Part shown: positions 27,480 through 36,293 of the stretch, one piece after another
Numbering within the stretch: position 1 is the first letter of the stretch
How the letters are laid out: each line of letters starts with the position of its first letter
DNA from: Peribacillus sp. FSL P2-0133
GTDB lineage: Bacteria; Bacillota; Bacilli; Bacillales; DSM-1321
DNA length: 64,000 nt
Direction: 5' to 3'
Assembly (NCBI RefSeq): GCF_037975445.1
Contig: NZ_CP150254.1
Location: 167,501-231,500 of the forward strand
Notes under the pieces: generated by a model
Databases searched by the model: none
Seen by the model: only the letters and a program-made list of their open reading frames with translations
Told to the model about the DNA's origin: nothing
Program-made: the position numbers and the translations under genes

Positions 27480-27685
27480 TGTTGATAAATTGTTAACGGT
27501 TTGTTGATAAGTGGAAAAGTCGATCCAATATTGTGGATAACTTTTGGTTGAATGCCTCTGTTCTGCGAAAACAAAGAGAATAATGCCATATAATATGTGA
27601 ATAAGTTGTGGATAAAAGTGAAAAGACCCAGGAAACCAAGATTTTAGTTTCTGGGTTTTTTTTTATGTGGACAAAGTGTTGATAA
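27480..27685 (+). repeat. DnaA-box cluster
   Basis: Seven copies in the same orientation of TGTGGATAA (complement of the DnaA box TTATCCACA) in 206 bp. Perfect copies lie at 27532-27540 and 27607-27615. One-mismatch copies lie at 27480-27488, 27502-27510, 27596-27604, 27666-27674 and 27677-27685. No dnaA or dnaN gene is near, so this is not oriC; it resembles the DnaA-titrating clusters known in Bacillus. Confidence 0.75.
27626..27664 (+). terminator. hflX terminator within the DnaA-box cluster
   Basis: Stem ACCCAGGAAAC/GTTTCTGGGT with a loop of about 10 nt and nine T. Confidence 0.88.
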
Positions 27686-27777
27686 TTAGGTCTTCAGAAC
27701 AAATCATCCAAAGAATATCAATAAGTATGGTGAAAAGTAAGTTTGAATGTAGAAAAATGACGATGTTTATCACTTAT

Positions 27778-27794
27778 TGTTAGGAAATATAACA
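27778..27794 (+). promoter_or_regulatory. TnrA/GlnR-type box
   Basis: TGTTAGGAAATATAACA fits the 17-bp nitrogen-control consensus TGTNA-N7-TNACA at every fixed position. It lies 400 nt upstream of preT, in a spacer otherwise without a large gene. Confidence 0.6.
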
Positions 27795-27843
27795 TGATTA
27801 TTACATATTGCATATCTAGCATCTGGAAATACTTTACACTTTG

Positions 27844-27872
27844 TATAATGTAACTTACTTTTTAACATTATA
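27844..27872 (+). promoter_or_regulatory. candidate -10 element within an inverted repeat
   Basis: TATAATGT and ACATTATA form perfect 8-bp arms around 13 nt. The left arm contains a consensus -10 (TATAAT) 58 nt after the centre of the nitrogen-control box. No good -35 is present, as expected for an activated promoter. An operator role is possible. Confidence 0.4.
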
Positions 27873-27944
27873 AAATAAAGAATACTCAATTCTCTGATTT
27901 ATCATCAGGATATGAGTTTTTAAGATTAGCAGGGGGGGCTTTTT

Positions 27945-28040
27945 GTGTTAGAAGGAAGCAGGGACCGAGGCGTGACCAGTGAGAGAATGATAGAAAATAA
28001 TAAACAAAACGAGAGAATTTTGGCTGGGAAATCGCCATGA
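27945..28040 (+). CDS. possible 31-residue leader ORF
   Basis: A GTG-initiated frame of 31 codons (MLEGSRDRGVTSERMIENNK, then QNERILAGKSP) is preceded by AGGGGGGG at 8-nt spacing, in the leader of the preT operon. It could be a leader peptide or chance. The remainder of 27873-28177 holds nothing else clear. Confidence 0.25.
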   Translation: MLEGSRDRGVTSERMIENNKQNERILAGKSP

Positions 28041-28177
28041 CTGTTAGTTGAATAAATTGATGAAAACCATGTTGGCAATGCTTTCAATCGTTTAAATATG
28101 AGGACAGTAGAGAGAAATGCATGCAATTCCTCCCTTTTTATTTTTCAAAAATAAATGTTTGGAAGGAGAAATAGTGG

Positions 28178-29542
28178 ATGAGTATGACGAGCCCATTAAA
28201 AGGTGATCTGGAGATTAACTTCCAGGAAGTGGAGAGGGGTTTATCCCCAAGGGAAGCTTTGGAAGAATCGAATCGATGTTTATACTGCTATGATGCCCCA
28301 TGCATCCAAGCATGTCCGACCGGAATAGATATTCCAGGTTTTATTAAGAAGATAGCTTCAGGTAATTTTAAAGGGTCGGCCAAGACCATCATGACAGCCA
28401 ATCCTGTCGGTGCCAGCTGTGCGCGGGTATGTCCGACTGAAGAGCTATGTGAGGGGTCATGTGTCCTGAACCATTCTACAAAGCCAATCATGATTGGCAA
28501 TCTCCAGCGTTATTCCACAGATTGGGCCATCCAAAATAAACAAGCCCTATTCAAGGCCGGGAAGAAGAATGGCAAAAAAGTTGCCATTGTAGGAAGCGGT
28601 CCGGCGGGTTTGTCTGCAGCAAGGGAGTTAGCCTTGCTTGGCTACAGTGTAACCATTTTCGAAGCTGAAAAGAATCCAGGCGGATTAAATACTTACGGAA
28701 TTGTATCGTTCCGTTTACCTCAGAGCATTTCTTATTGGGAAGCAGAACAAGTAAAGAGTTTGGATGTTGATATTAAAACGAATACACGGGTCGGAGTGGA
28801 TGTTTCCGCAAATCAGCTGACTGCCGACTATGATGCGGTCATTTTAGCGATCGGCATGTCCGATGTTCCTAAGCTTGGAATTGAAGGGGAGGATTTGGCT
28901 GAAGTTTATGATGCAATCGATTTCGTGAAAGCAACGAAAACAGGGGCAATCACTGATAAATTCATTGGGAAGAAGATGGCGGTAATAGGGGCTGGAAACA
29001 CGGCGATCGATGCCGCAACCTGTTCTGTACGCCTTGGCGCCGAACAGGTGAGCATTATTTATCGTCGTACCCAAAAGGAAATGACAGCCTATGATTTTGA
29101 ATATGAGTTTGCCAAACAAGAAGGTGTCGGGTTTCACTGGCTGACTGCCCCCTCCAGGATACTCTCGGATGAAAGCGGTCAGGTTACGGGCATCGAGTGC
29201 GTGAAGATGGTGCTTAGCGAGGCGGGGGAAGATGGTAGGCGCCGTCCAGTCCAAATTTCCGGATCAGAGTTCGTCATACCGGTCGATGGGGTCATTCGTG
29301 CTATAGGCCAATCCAGGTATGTAGGATTGATTGAACAGTTCGGCATTCAACATGATGATGGTGTCGTAACATTGGAGGGTGATTCCTACAGGACATCGAA
29401 TGAAAAGATCTTTGCATGCGGTGACGTGATCTTCGGAAAAGGCCAAGGTGAGGCAATGGTTGTTTCAGCTGCCCAGCAAGGGAAGAAGACAGCCTATGAA
29501 ATTGAATCGATTTTGATGGGCGAAGCGGTGGATATTGCTTAA
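28178..29542 (+). CDS. preT: dihydropyrimidine dehydrogenase (NAD+) subunit PreT
   Basis: A 454-residue FAD and Fe-S flavoprotein that passes electrons from NAD(P)H to PreA for reduction of uracil or thymine. The N-terminal part (about 30-110) has cysteines for two 4Fe-4S clusters (CLYCYDAPCIQACP and CARVCPTEELCEGSC). A GltD-like fold follows with the FAD loop GSGPAGLSAA (about 139) and the NAD(P)H loop GAGNTAIDAA (about 272). AAGGAG lies 9 nt before the ATG. It is the first gene of an operon with preA, a dihydropyrimidinase-type gene and a permease. Confidence 0.92.
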   Translation: MSMTSPLKGDLEINFQEVERGLSPREALEESNRCLYCYDAPCIQACPTGIDIPGFIKKIASGNFKGSAKTIMTANPVGASCARVCPTEELCEGSCVLNHSTKPIMIGNLQRYSTDWAIQNKQALFKAGKKNGKKVAIVGSGPAGLSAARELALLGYSVTIFEAEKNPGGLNTYGIVSFRLPQSISYWEAEQVKSLDVDIKTNTRVGVDVSANQLTADYDAVILAIGMSDVPKLGIEGEDLAEVYDAIDFVKATKTGAITDKFIGKKMAVIGAGNTAIDAATCSVRLGAEQVSIIYRRTQKEMTAYDFEYEFAKQEGVGFHWLTAPSRILSDESGQVTGIECVKMVLSEAGEDGRRRPVQISGSEFVIPVDGVIRAIGQSRYVGLIEQFGIQHDDGVVTLEGDSYRTSNEKIFACGDVIFGKGQGEAMVVSAAQQGKKTAYEIESILMGEAVDIA

Positions 29543-29568
29543 TAACTATGAAAATTAGGAGGCTTATC

Positions 29569-30855
29569 ATGGCTGATTTATCAATTGATCTTGCAGGTAT
29601 TAAATCTCCCAATCCTTTTTGGCTTGCTTCAGCACCACCTACTAATTCGGGTTATCAAGTCCAGCGCGCATTTGAAGCTGGCTGGGGTGGAGCTGTTTGG
29701 AAGACATTGGGTGATCCTATCCTGAATGTTTCATCACGTTTTGCAGCGGTCAGCTTTAATGGACAGAGAGTTGCCGGGTTCAACAATATAGAATTGATTA
29801 CGGATCGTCCTCTTGAAGTGAATCTGAAAGAAATATATGAAACGAAGAAGAGATTCCCTGATCATGCAATCATTGCATCGGTGATGGTGGAGCCAAAACA
29901 GGAAAAGTGGCATGAAATCATCAAACGTATAGAAGATGTGGGGGTCGATGGTTACGAGTTAAACTTTGGTTGCCCGCACGGTATGGCAGAGCGTGGGATG
30001 GGAGCTGCTTCGGGACAGGTTCCCGAACTTGTGGAAAAGCAAACATACTGGGCGAAGGAAGCTGCATCCAAACCCGTCATCGTCAAGCTTACACCCAATA
30101 TAACCGACATTACGGTTACGGCTGAAGCGGCGGTGCGCGGCGGTGCGGATGCAATAAGCATGATCAATACGATCAACAGCTTGGCAGGAGTGGACATCCA
30201 TTCATGGAATACGATTCCCCATGTAGGCGGCAAGGGGGCCCACGGAGGGTATTGCGGTCCCGCCGTGAAGCCGATTGCTTTGAATATGGTGGCTGAGTGT
30301 GCAAGGAATAAAATGATCAATGTTCCCATTTCCGGAATAGGCGGGATTTCAAATTGGCAGGATACGGTGGAATTTTTATTGATGGGTTCAACTGGAGTGC
30401 AAATTTGTACGGCTGCCATGCATCACGGTTTTAGAATAGTAGAAGACTTGATTGATGGCCTGTCCAATTACCTTGATGAAAAAGGGATTTCTTCTGTGAT
30501 GGATATTGTCGGTAAGTCCGTACCGCGTTATTCCGACTGGGGGAATTTAGATCTCAATTATAAGGTTGTTGCGCGCATTAATAATGATGTGTGCATCAAC
30601 TGCAATAAATGCCATATTGCGTGTGAAGATACATCTCATCAATGTATAGATATGTTAAAGGACACGTCAGGCAGTTCCTTCTTGAGAGTGCGCGAAGAAG
30701 ATTGCGTAGGCTGTAACCTTTGTTCGATCGTCTGTCCGGTCGATGGGGCGATCGATATGATCGAGTTGACAAATGAATTACCGCCAATGACCTGGAATGA
30801 ACGCCAGTCGTTCCTTGGGGGCATAAGCAGTGAAAGTGTTGATTTCGTAAAATGA
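29569..30855 (+). CDS. preA: dihydropyrimidine dehydrogenase (NAD+) subunit PreA
   Basis: A 428-residue FMN-containing catalytic subunit that reduces uracil to dihydrouracil and thymine to dihydrothymine. The DHOD-like barrel covers about 1-320 (FWLASAPPTNSGYQVQRAF, GYELNFGCPHG, VKLTPN, SGIGGI). The C-terminal ferredoxin domain (about 335-400) binds two clusters through CINCNKCHIAC and CVGCNLCSIVCP. AGGAGG precedes the ATG at 29569; the frame is open further upstream to 29548, but without a binding site. The active-site Cys is probably the one in FGCPHG or a neighbouring loop. It pairs with PreT encoded 26 nt upstream. Confidence 0.93.
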   Translation: MADLSIDLAGIKSPNPFWLASAPPTNSGYQVQRAFEAGWGGAVWKTLGDPILNVSSRFAAVSFNGQRVAGFNNIELITDRPLEVNLKEIYETKKRFPDHAIIASVMVEPKQEKWHEIIKRIEDVGVDGYELNFGCPHGMAERGMGAASGQVPELVEKQTYWAKEAASKPVIVKLTPNITDITVTAEAAVRGGADAISMINTINSLAGVDIHSWNTIPHVGGKGAHGGYCGPAVKPIALNMVAECARNKMINVPISGIGGISNWQDTVEFLLMGSTGVQICTAAMHHGFRIVEDLIDGLSNYLDEKGISSVMDIVGKSVPRYSDWGNLDLNYKVVARINNDVCINCNKCHIACEDTSHQCIDMLKDTSGSSFLRVREEDCVGCNLCSIVCPVDGAIDMIELTNELPPMTWNERQSFLGGISSESVDFVK

Positions 30856-30869
30856 TGGAGGGGTCGAAG

Positions 30870-32288
30870 ATGAAGAAAATCATTAAAAATGGAACGATTG
30901 CAACAGCTGCAGATACGTATCAGGCGGATATATTGATTGAAAATGAGAAGATTGCAATGATTGGCAAGGACCTGCCGGCTGAGGGGGCTGAAATCATTGA
31001 TGCAAAAGGCGCTTATATTTTTCCGGGGGGCATTGATCCGCATACCCATCTCGATATGCCGTTTGGAGGGACAACGACGAAGGATGATTATGAAACGGGT
31101 ACGATTGCTGCTGCATATGGAGGCACGACAACGATCATCGACTTTTGTCTGACCGAAAAAGGGGTGCCATTAAAGAAAGCAATTGAAACATGGCATGAAA
31201 AGGCCAATGAAAAAGCGGCCATAGATTATGGTTTTCATTTAATGATCAGTGAGATTAACGATGATGTATTGGCTGAGTTGCCAAGTATCATCGATAATGA
31301 AGGGATTTCTTCCTTTAAAGTGTTCATGGCTTACAAGAATGTTTTTCAAGCTGATGATGCCACGCTATACCGCACTTTGTTGCAAGCAAAGGAACTTGGC
31401 GCACTTGTCATGGTTCACGCTGAAAATGGTGATGTCATCGATTATCTTACAAAGCAGGCACTTGCTGAAGGTAACACCGATCCAATTTACCATGCACTGA
31501 CAAGGCCTCCGGAACTTGAAGGGGAAGCAACTGGACGTGCAGCTAAACTGACGGAAATGGCAAATGGTCAGCTCTATGTGGTTCACGTCACCTGTGAAGA
31601 TGCGGTTGAAAAGATCACGGAGGCAAGAAATAAAGGGGTGGATATTTGGGGGGAGACTTGTCCGCAATATTTGGTTCTTGACCAGTCTTATCTTGAAAAG
31701 CCCCATTTCGAAGGATCTAAGTATGTATGGTCCCCGCCGTTAAGGGAGAAGAAAAATCAGGAAGTGCTATGGAATGCTTTGAAAACGGGACAGCTGCAAA
31801 CGATCGGCTCCGATCAATGCTCTTTTGATTTTAAGGGACAGAAGGAACTTGGACGTGAAGATTTCACGAAAATACCGAACGGTGGCCCAACGATTGAGGA
31901 CCGTATGAGCATCCTCTTCTCTGAAGGGGTCATGAAAGAGCGTATTACCTTGAATCAATTCGTCGACATGACCTCTACGCGTGCTGCAAAACTATTTGGA
32001 TTATTCCCTAAGAAAGGGACGATTGCGGTAGGTTCGGATGCTGATATCGTCATTTTTGACCCGAAAGTTGAAAGGGCCATTTCTGCAGATACTCATCACA
32101 TGGCTGTGGATTATAATGCGTTTGAAGGTATGGAAATTACAGGTGAACCGGTTTCCGTTTTATCGAGAGGTCAATTCGTCATTAAAGACAAACAATTTGT
32201 AGGCGAAGCTGGAAAAGGGCAATTCCTGAAACGGGCAAAATATAATGCGGCGCTGAAGCCGGATACCGGAAAAAGGCTTCCAGTCTAA
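30870..32288 (+). CDS. hydA: dihydropyrimidinase / D-hydantoinase
   Basis: A 472-residue cyclic amidohydrolase that opens dihydrouracil to N-carbamoyl-beta-alanine, or hydantoins to carbamoyl amino acids. Metal-centre residues are seen: the HTH in GGIDPHTHLDMPFGG (about 59-61), the carboxylated Lys in SSFKVFMAYKN (about 150), His in VHAENG and HVTC, and Asp in GSDQCSF (about 315). GGAGGG precedes the ATG at 30870; an earlier ATG at 30852 overlaps the preA stop. The preTA context favours dihydropyrimidinase over allantoinase. No beta-ureidopropionase gene follows. Confidence 0.9.
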   Translation: MKKIIKNGTIATAADTYQADILIENEKIAMIGKDLPAEGAEIIDAKGAYIFPGGIDPHTHLDMPFGGTTTKDDYETGTIAAAYGGTTTIIDFCLTEKGVPLKKAIETWHEKANEKAAIDYGFHLMISEINDDVLAELPSIIDNEGISSFKVFMAYKNVFQADDATLYRTLLQAKELGALVMVHAENGDVIDYLTKQALAEGNTDPIYHALTRPPELEGEATGRAAKLTEMANGQLYVVHVTCEDAVEKITEARNKGVDIWGETCPQYLVLDQSYLEKPHFEGSKYVWSPPLREKKNQEVLWNALKTGQLQTIGSDQCSFDFKGQKELGREDFTKIPNGGPTIEDRMSILFSEGVMKERITLNQFVDMTSTRAAKLFGLFPKKGTIAVGSDADIVIFDPKVERAISADTHHMAVDYNAFEGMEITGEPVSVLSRGQFVIKDKQFVGEAGKGQFLKRAKYNAALKPDTGKRLPV

Positions 32289-32330
32289 CTTCGGTAAGGA
32301 ATCTTGCAAATTAATTTAGGGGGATTTTCT

Positions 32331-33815
32331 ATGAGTGAGAAGAAAGATTATTTAAAGTCTCCCGATTTGCTGCCTATACCTCATAGTGAGAAAAATATAA
32401 GTGCAGCCGGATTTGGTTTCATTTGGGTGGGCATGGCTGTAGTATTGGCCGCCTTCGCAATCGGTGGGAACGGTGTTCAAAGTTTATCCTTAGGCTGGGT
32501 CGTTCTTGCAACGGTCATTGCCTGTGTGGTTCTCGGCTTTTTGATGACAATGACAGGGGATATTGGTGTTGAACATGGAATATCATTCCCGGTCTATATG
32601 AGGGCGCCGTTCGGTACGATTGGCACCCACATCCCTTCGGTTGTACGGGGTTTTGTAGCGTCATGCTGGTTCGGCCTCAATACTTACTTTGGAGCCACTG
32701 CAATGAACGCTATCTTCACAACCCTTTTTGACTTTGATAATTGGTTTATATGCTTCCTCATTTTTGCCGTTTTACAATTGGTCAACACGGCAATGGGAAT
32801 AAAGTCGATAGAACGATTCGCCGACTTGGCGGCGCCCGTTATCATTTTAATTTCTGGCTGGATGTATTTCACTCTATCCGATCAGGCTGTGGCCCAAGGA
32901 AGAGATGTATGGTCCTGGATTGAAAGTCCGGTCACTGGCGGTGCTGCCGCCACGGCTTTCATGGTCGTCATCATGGCAAATATGGGATTTTGGGGCACGT
33001 TGACTGCAGATATGCCCACGCTTTCCCGCTATATAAAGGCACCAAAAAATGAAAAAAATTGGTTCAAGCGCAATAAGGGGCAAATAATTGGGAATATTAT
33101 CACCTATCCCATCACGCAGACGTTCATGGTGATTATCGGAGCCGTTTCTTATATGGCTGTTTCCAATTATGATCCTGTAGTTGCCATACAGGGATCAGCA
33201 AGTGGAATTGCTCTCGGGGTCCTATTAATCATGATCGTATTTGCTCAATGGTCGACGAATACTACGGCCAATGTCATTCCCGCAGCTACGATTTTCTCCA
33301 ATGTCATGGGTCCTAAAATGCCATTTTGGGCGGGAGTCGTTGTGGCGGGGGTTATTGGGATAGTAGTTCAGCCATGGAGCCTGTTCGGCATCATAATAGA
33401 AGTTTTATTAATAATAGGCGGAATCCTGGCATCCATTGTCGGCATCCTGATAGCGGATTACTATTTCCTCCGTAAACGGAGAGTGAATGTACGAGACCTC
33501 TATGAGAGTGAAGGCCAGTATAAATATTTGAATGGAGTGAATTGGGCAGGAATCATTTCTTGGGTGATTGGCGGAATCGGTGCCACGATTTTTTCAAATT
33601 ACTCGTTTATTATTGGCTTTCTTCTCGGCGGTGCAAGTTATTATATATTAGCTAAGTATTGGTGGTTCAAGCAATATGAACAAGCTGAAATCATTGATCC
33701 CAGCGATGAGAAATATTTAGGAATTTCAGTTGGCAGGGATTGGAAAATCGGAAAAGGTCCAGAACTTGAGGAAGAGATGGTTTTTCCGGCTTCAACCGGC
33801 AAGGAGAACGTATGA
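32331..33815 (+). CDS. NCS1-family permease (uracil/hydantoin/allantoin)
   Basis: A 494-residue integral membrane protein with about 12 transmembrane segments and the NCS1 (PucI/Mhp1/FurD) layout. It probably brings the pyrimidine or hydantoin substrate into the cell for the three enzymes encoded upstream. Characteristic stretches are SAAGFGFIWVGMAVVLAAFA near the start, GISFPVYMRAPFGTIGTHIP, FWGTLTADMPTLSRYIK and ADYYFLRKR. AGGGGG lies 8 nt before the ATG at 32331. The exact substrate (uracil, dihydrouracil or hydantoin) cannot be told from sequence. Confidence 0.88.
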   Translation: MSEKKDYLKSPDLLPIPHSEKNISAAGFGFIWVGMAVVLAAFAIGGNGVQSLSLGWVVLATVIACVVLGFLMTMTGDIGVEHGISFPVYMRAPFGTIGTHIPSVVRGFVASCWFGLNTYFGATAMNAIFTTLFDFDNWFICFLIFAVLQLVNTAMGIKSIERFADLAAPVIILISGWMYFTLSDQAVAQGRDVWSWIESPVTGGAAATAFMVVIMANMGFWGTLTADMPTLSRYIKAPKNEKNWFKRNKGQIIGNIITYPITQTFMVIIGAVSYMAVSNYDPVVAIQGSASGIALGVLLIMIVFAQWSTNTTANVIPAATIFSNVMGPKMPFWAGVVVAGVIGIVVQPWSLFGIIIEVLLIIGGILASIVGILIADYYFLRKRRVNVRDLYESEGQYKYLNGVNWAGIISWVIGGIGATIFSNYSFIIGFLLGGASYYILAKYWWFKQYEQAEIIDPSDEKYLGISVGRDWKIGKGPELEEEMVFPASTGKENV

Positions 33816-33831
33816 AAAAGGGGGAATGTAA

Positions 33832-34047
33832 ATGTCCGAATATCAAGAGTATCGCTTAGAAAGGGAACAAATCGATTTTTTACTTGAAAGAGGATATCGA
33901 ATCACCCGGGTTTCCGAAAGTTTAAGTGGAGCTTTTCTCGATTTTGAACTGATTGAAGGAACGAAGCAGGAATGGAAGCAATTGAACATCAAAACCCCGG
34001 AAGGAAGGAAATACTTCTCTACATTGCTTGTCAAAAAATTGAATTGA
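33832..34047 (+). CDS. small protein of the pyrimidine operon, unknown
   Basis: A 71-residue soluble protein (MSEYQEYRLEREQIDFLLER, then GYRITRVSESLSGAFLDFEL) ending in KYFSTLLVKKLN. AAAGGGGG lies 7 nt before the ATG, 16 nt after the permease stop, so it is very probably translated as the last gene of the operon. It has no Cys, no membrane segment and no family I recognise. It may be an accessory or stability factor for one of the enzymes. Confidence 0.7.
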   Translation: MSEYQEYRLEREQIDFLLERGYRITRVSESLSGAFLDFELIEGTKQEWKQLNIKTPEGRKYFSTLLVKKLN

Positions 34048-34061
34048 AATGGTTATGAACC

Positions 34062-34092
34062 GGGCCTATTCCTCACGAATGGGTCCTTTTTC
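34062..34092 (+). terminator. terminator of the preT operon
   Basis: GGGCCTATTC / GAATGGGTCC stem with wobble pairs, a 5-nt loop and a T-run. Confidence 0.7.
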
Positions 34093-34213
34093 TTGTTCCT
34101 GTTCGATTTTTTTGTAGAATTTTGACGTTAGATTTTCTAACAAGTGTCTGGAGATTTAAAGGTTGTCCGTTTATAATAGATTTTAAAGCAGTTTTATAAA
34201 AGGATGTGTATGG

Positions 34214-35848
34214 ATGAATACATCGATTACAATCGAGGAAATTCTAACACGCAAGCATTTTAATCTGACGGATATAATTGCAGGTAGCGGTGGGATAAAG
34301 CGTCAAGTGAAGTGGGTACACTGTATGGAAGTAACCCAAATCAGCCATTTGTTAAATGGAAATGAACTGATTCTGACTACCGGTTTAGGGTGGAAAGATT
34401 GCGATGACACATTTCTATCCTACTTAAGACAGTTAATTGAATGCGATGCAGCTGGACTCTGTATAGAGGTTGGCGCAGACACCATGGCCGTGCCGCAATG
34501 TGCCATTGATCTCGCAAATGAACGGCAATTCCCTATCATCCTATTTCATGAAGAGGTCCCTTTCGTAGAAATCACGCAGGATATTCATTCCCTTATCATC
34601 AATAAACAATATCAGATGATCTCCAACTTAGAAAACTACTCCCAGCAGTTAAATAAAAATCTCCTCGAAATTGACCATTATGAACCAATTCTAAAATTTC
34701 TCCACAGCTATTTAAATGTACAGGTTATTCTTATCTTTAATGAAAATGATATAGCCAGCATTCCAAAAACCAAGAAAAAAATAACCTTCCAAATGGTAGC
34801 GGACATATACGAAGAGAAGCGGAAATTGGATAAGACCGTTCTTGGACAGCCGATTCAAGTGCTCGGTGAAAATTATGCGGAACTGCTCATTTGCAGCAAC
34901 GACAGAGAGTTGACTGATTTTGATTCACTGATCTTGGATCGAACGGCTACCGCATTGGCACAGCATCTATTAAGGGAGTTATATATAGAAGAAAAGAAAA
35001 TGTCGGAAGAAAGTAAATGGCTTACAAATTGGATTGAAGGTGAATATAGTGATGAAGCAATCCGGGAGAGACTTTCCTATATTGATCCGAAAATGCAGTT
35101 GGATGGCGGAATTGTTTGCATTTGCAAACAACACCCAAAATATAATAAAAGTTCCACAAAATTAGATGGAACCTATTTTAAGATAATGTTTAGAACAGTT
35201 TTTGAACAGTACGGGTTTCAGATATTTTCCATGGAAATACATCAGCATCTTGTTTTTATTCTAGGTGATAATCGTTCATCTGAAGATTGGAAATCAAGGA
35301 TTACAAGCGCGGTGGATCGAATCATGAAAATGGATGTAAGCGGGCGTAATCGTATGGGTCTGCTTGCCATTGGGTTTGGAAAGCATGTTCAAAGGTTAAG
35401 TGAGATTTATAAAAGTTATGAAACGGCCCGTGAGACTTTGCTGCTTCAGGATACACTACCAGAGGATAACAGGAGCTTCTTTTATCAGGACTTACATATG
35501 CATCGCATGATTTCGCTCATAAATAAACATGGTAATCTGGAGGAAACGGTGTACGAATATTTAGGTCCGGTCATTGAATATGACAAGCAAAACAATGGTG
35601 AGTTAATGCCTACCTTGAAGACCTATCTTGCTTGTAACGGTTCCAAACAGGAAACATCGAAACAACTATTCATTGTCCGGCAAACGCTATACCATAGGCT
35701 TGAAAAATTGGAGAAACTGCTAGGTTCTGATTTTATGCGTTCAGATAAGCGTCTAGGCCTTGAATTCATGATTTTTGCATTGGATTTCTTACAATACAGC
35801 AGCAGGCAGATAAGTGGAAAATATGTAGACAAATATATTGGGAGATAA
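34214..35848 (+). CDS. PucR-family transcriptional regulator
   Basis: A 544-residue regulator. The N-terminal PucR domain (about 8-125) reads IEEILTRKHFNLTDIIAGSG and ELILTTGLGWK. The middle region resembles a GAF-like or GGDEF-derived segment (about 130-450). The C-terminal helix-turn-helix (about 475-530) reads LKTYLACNGSKQETSKQLFI and RQTLYHRLEKLEKLLG. B. subtilis PucR controls purine nitrogen use; here the gene follows the pyrimidine/hydantoin operon, so it is probably its substrate-responsive regulator. It has its own terminator. Confidence 0.88.
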   Translation: MNTSITIEEILTRKHFNLTDIIAGSGGIKRQVKWVHCMEVTQISHLLNGNELILTTGLGWKDCDDTFLSYLRQLIECDAAGLCIEVGADTMAVPQCAIDLANERQFPIILFHEEVPFVEITQDIHSLIINKQYQMISNLENYSQQLNKNLLEIDHYEPILKFLHSYLNVQVILIFNENDIASIPKTKKKITFQMVADIYEEKRKLDKTVLGQPIQVLGENYAELLICSNDRELTDFDSLILDRTATALAQHLLRELYIEEKKMSEESKWLTNWIEGEYSDEAIRERLSYIDPKMQLDGGIVCICKQHPKYNKSSTKLDGTYFKIMFRTVFEQYGFQIFSMEIHQHLVFILGDNRSSEDWKSRITSAVDRIMKMDVSGRNRMGLLAIGFGKHVQRLSEIYKSYETARETLLLQDTLPEDNRSFFYQDLHMHRMISLINKHGNLEETVYEYLGPVIEYDKQNNGELMPTLKTYLACNGSKQETSKQLFIVRQTLYHRLEKLEKLLGSDFMRSDKRLGLEFMIFALDFLQYSSRQISGKYVDKYIGR

Positions 35849-35864
35849 AAAATAAGTACGGCTT

Positions 35865-35891
35865 AAGGGTGTTCCGGGGACATCCTTTTTT
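35865..35891 (+). terminator. terminator after the PucR-family gene
   Basis: AAGGGTGT/ACATCCTT stem (one wobble) with six T. Confidence 0.7.
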
Positions 35892-35956
35892 GAATGCAAG
35901 GAAATAATGCTGACATCAAATTGGCCTATATAGCTTCTTGATGTCAGCATCTTATA

Positions 35957-36097
35957 TTAATATTCATCTTTTTTGGAAAGGCAGCGGTCACATTCCAAGA
36001 GGTAGGATTCAGCTTGTTCCGTGATATGGGTCCCGCATTCCGAACATTGTTTAGGCGGCAGAGTCCTGAAGAATTCCAATGGGTTTTTAGTTTGCAT
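35957..36097 (-). CDS. YhfH-like zinc-ribbon protein, array copy 5
   Basis: A 46-residue protein MQTKNPLEFFRTLPPKQCSE..., with CSECG and, 18 residues on, CDRC, a likely zinc-binding pair of knuckles. The N-terminal LEFFRTLPPK and the C-terminal YLLECDRCLSKKDEY follow the YhfH family of tiny Bacillaceae proteins. AGGAGG lies 7 nt before the ATG. It is the most distal of five tandem paralogues on the minus strand. Function unknown. Confidence 0.8.
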   Translation of the reverse strand: MQTKNPLEFFRTLPPKQCSECGTHITEQAESYLLECDRCLSKKDEY

Positions 36098-36126
36098 GAT
36101 GATTCCTCCTTATGATTTGGTTTAAT

Positions 36127-36264
36127 TTAGTCTTCGTGTTTCGAAAGGCAGCGATCACATTCCATTAAGTAGGATTCAGCTTGTTCCGTGATATGGGTTC
36201 CGCACTCCGAACATTGTTTAGGCGGCAGAGTCCTGAAGAATTCCAATGGGTTTTTAGTTTGCAT
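36127..36264 (-). CDS. YhfH-like zinc-ribbon protein, array copy 4
   Basis: A 45-residue paralogue, nearly identical to its neighbours at 35957 and 36294 (MQTKNPLEFFRTLPPKQCSE; C-terminus CDRCLSKHED). It has CxxC pairs CSEC and CDRC, and an AGGAGG site with the same spacing. About 30 nt of intergenic DNA separates the copies, and that DNA is also conserved, so the repeat unit of about 167 bp includes the ribosome binding site. Confidence 0.8.
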   Translation of the reverse strand: MQTKNPLEFFRTLPPKQCSECGTHITEQAESYLMECDRCLSKHED

Positions 36265-36293
36265 GATGATTCCTCCTTTTTGATTTGGTTTAA

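Noticed and set aside
27480..27685. DnaA boxes considered as the chromosomal origin
   Set aside because: No dnaA, dnaN, rpmH or gidB gene and no AT-rich unwinding element with the usual layout is nearby.
28068..28090. SigL (sigma-54) promoter upstream of preT
   Set aside because: TTGGCAATGCTTTCAA has the GG element, but the GC at -12 is missing at the required spacing.
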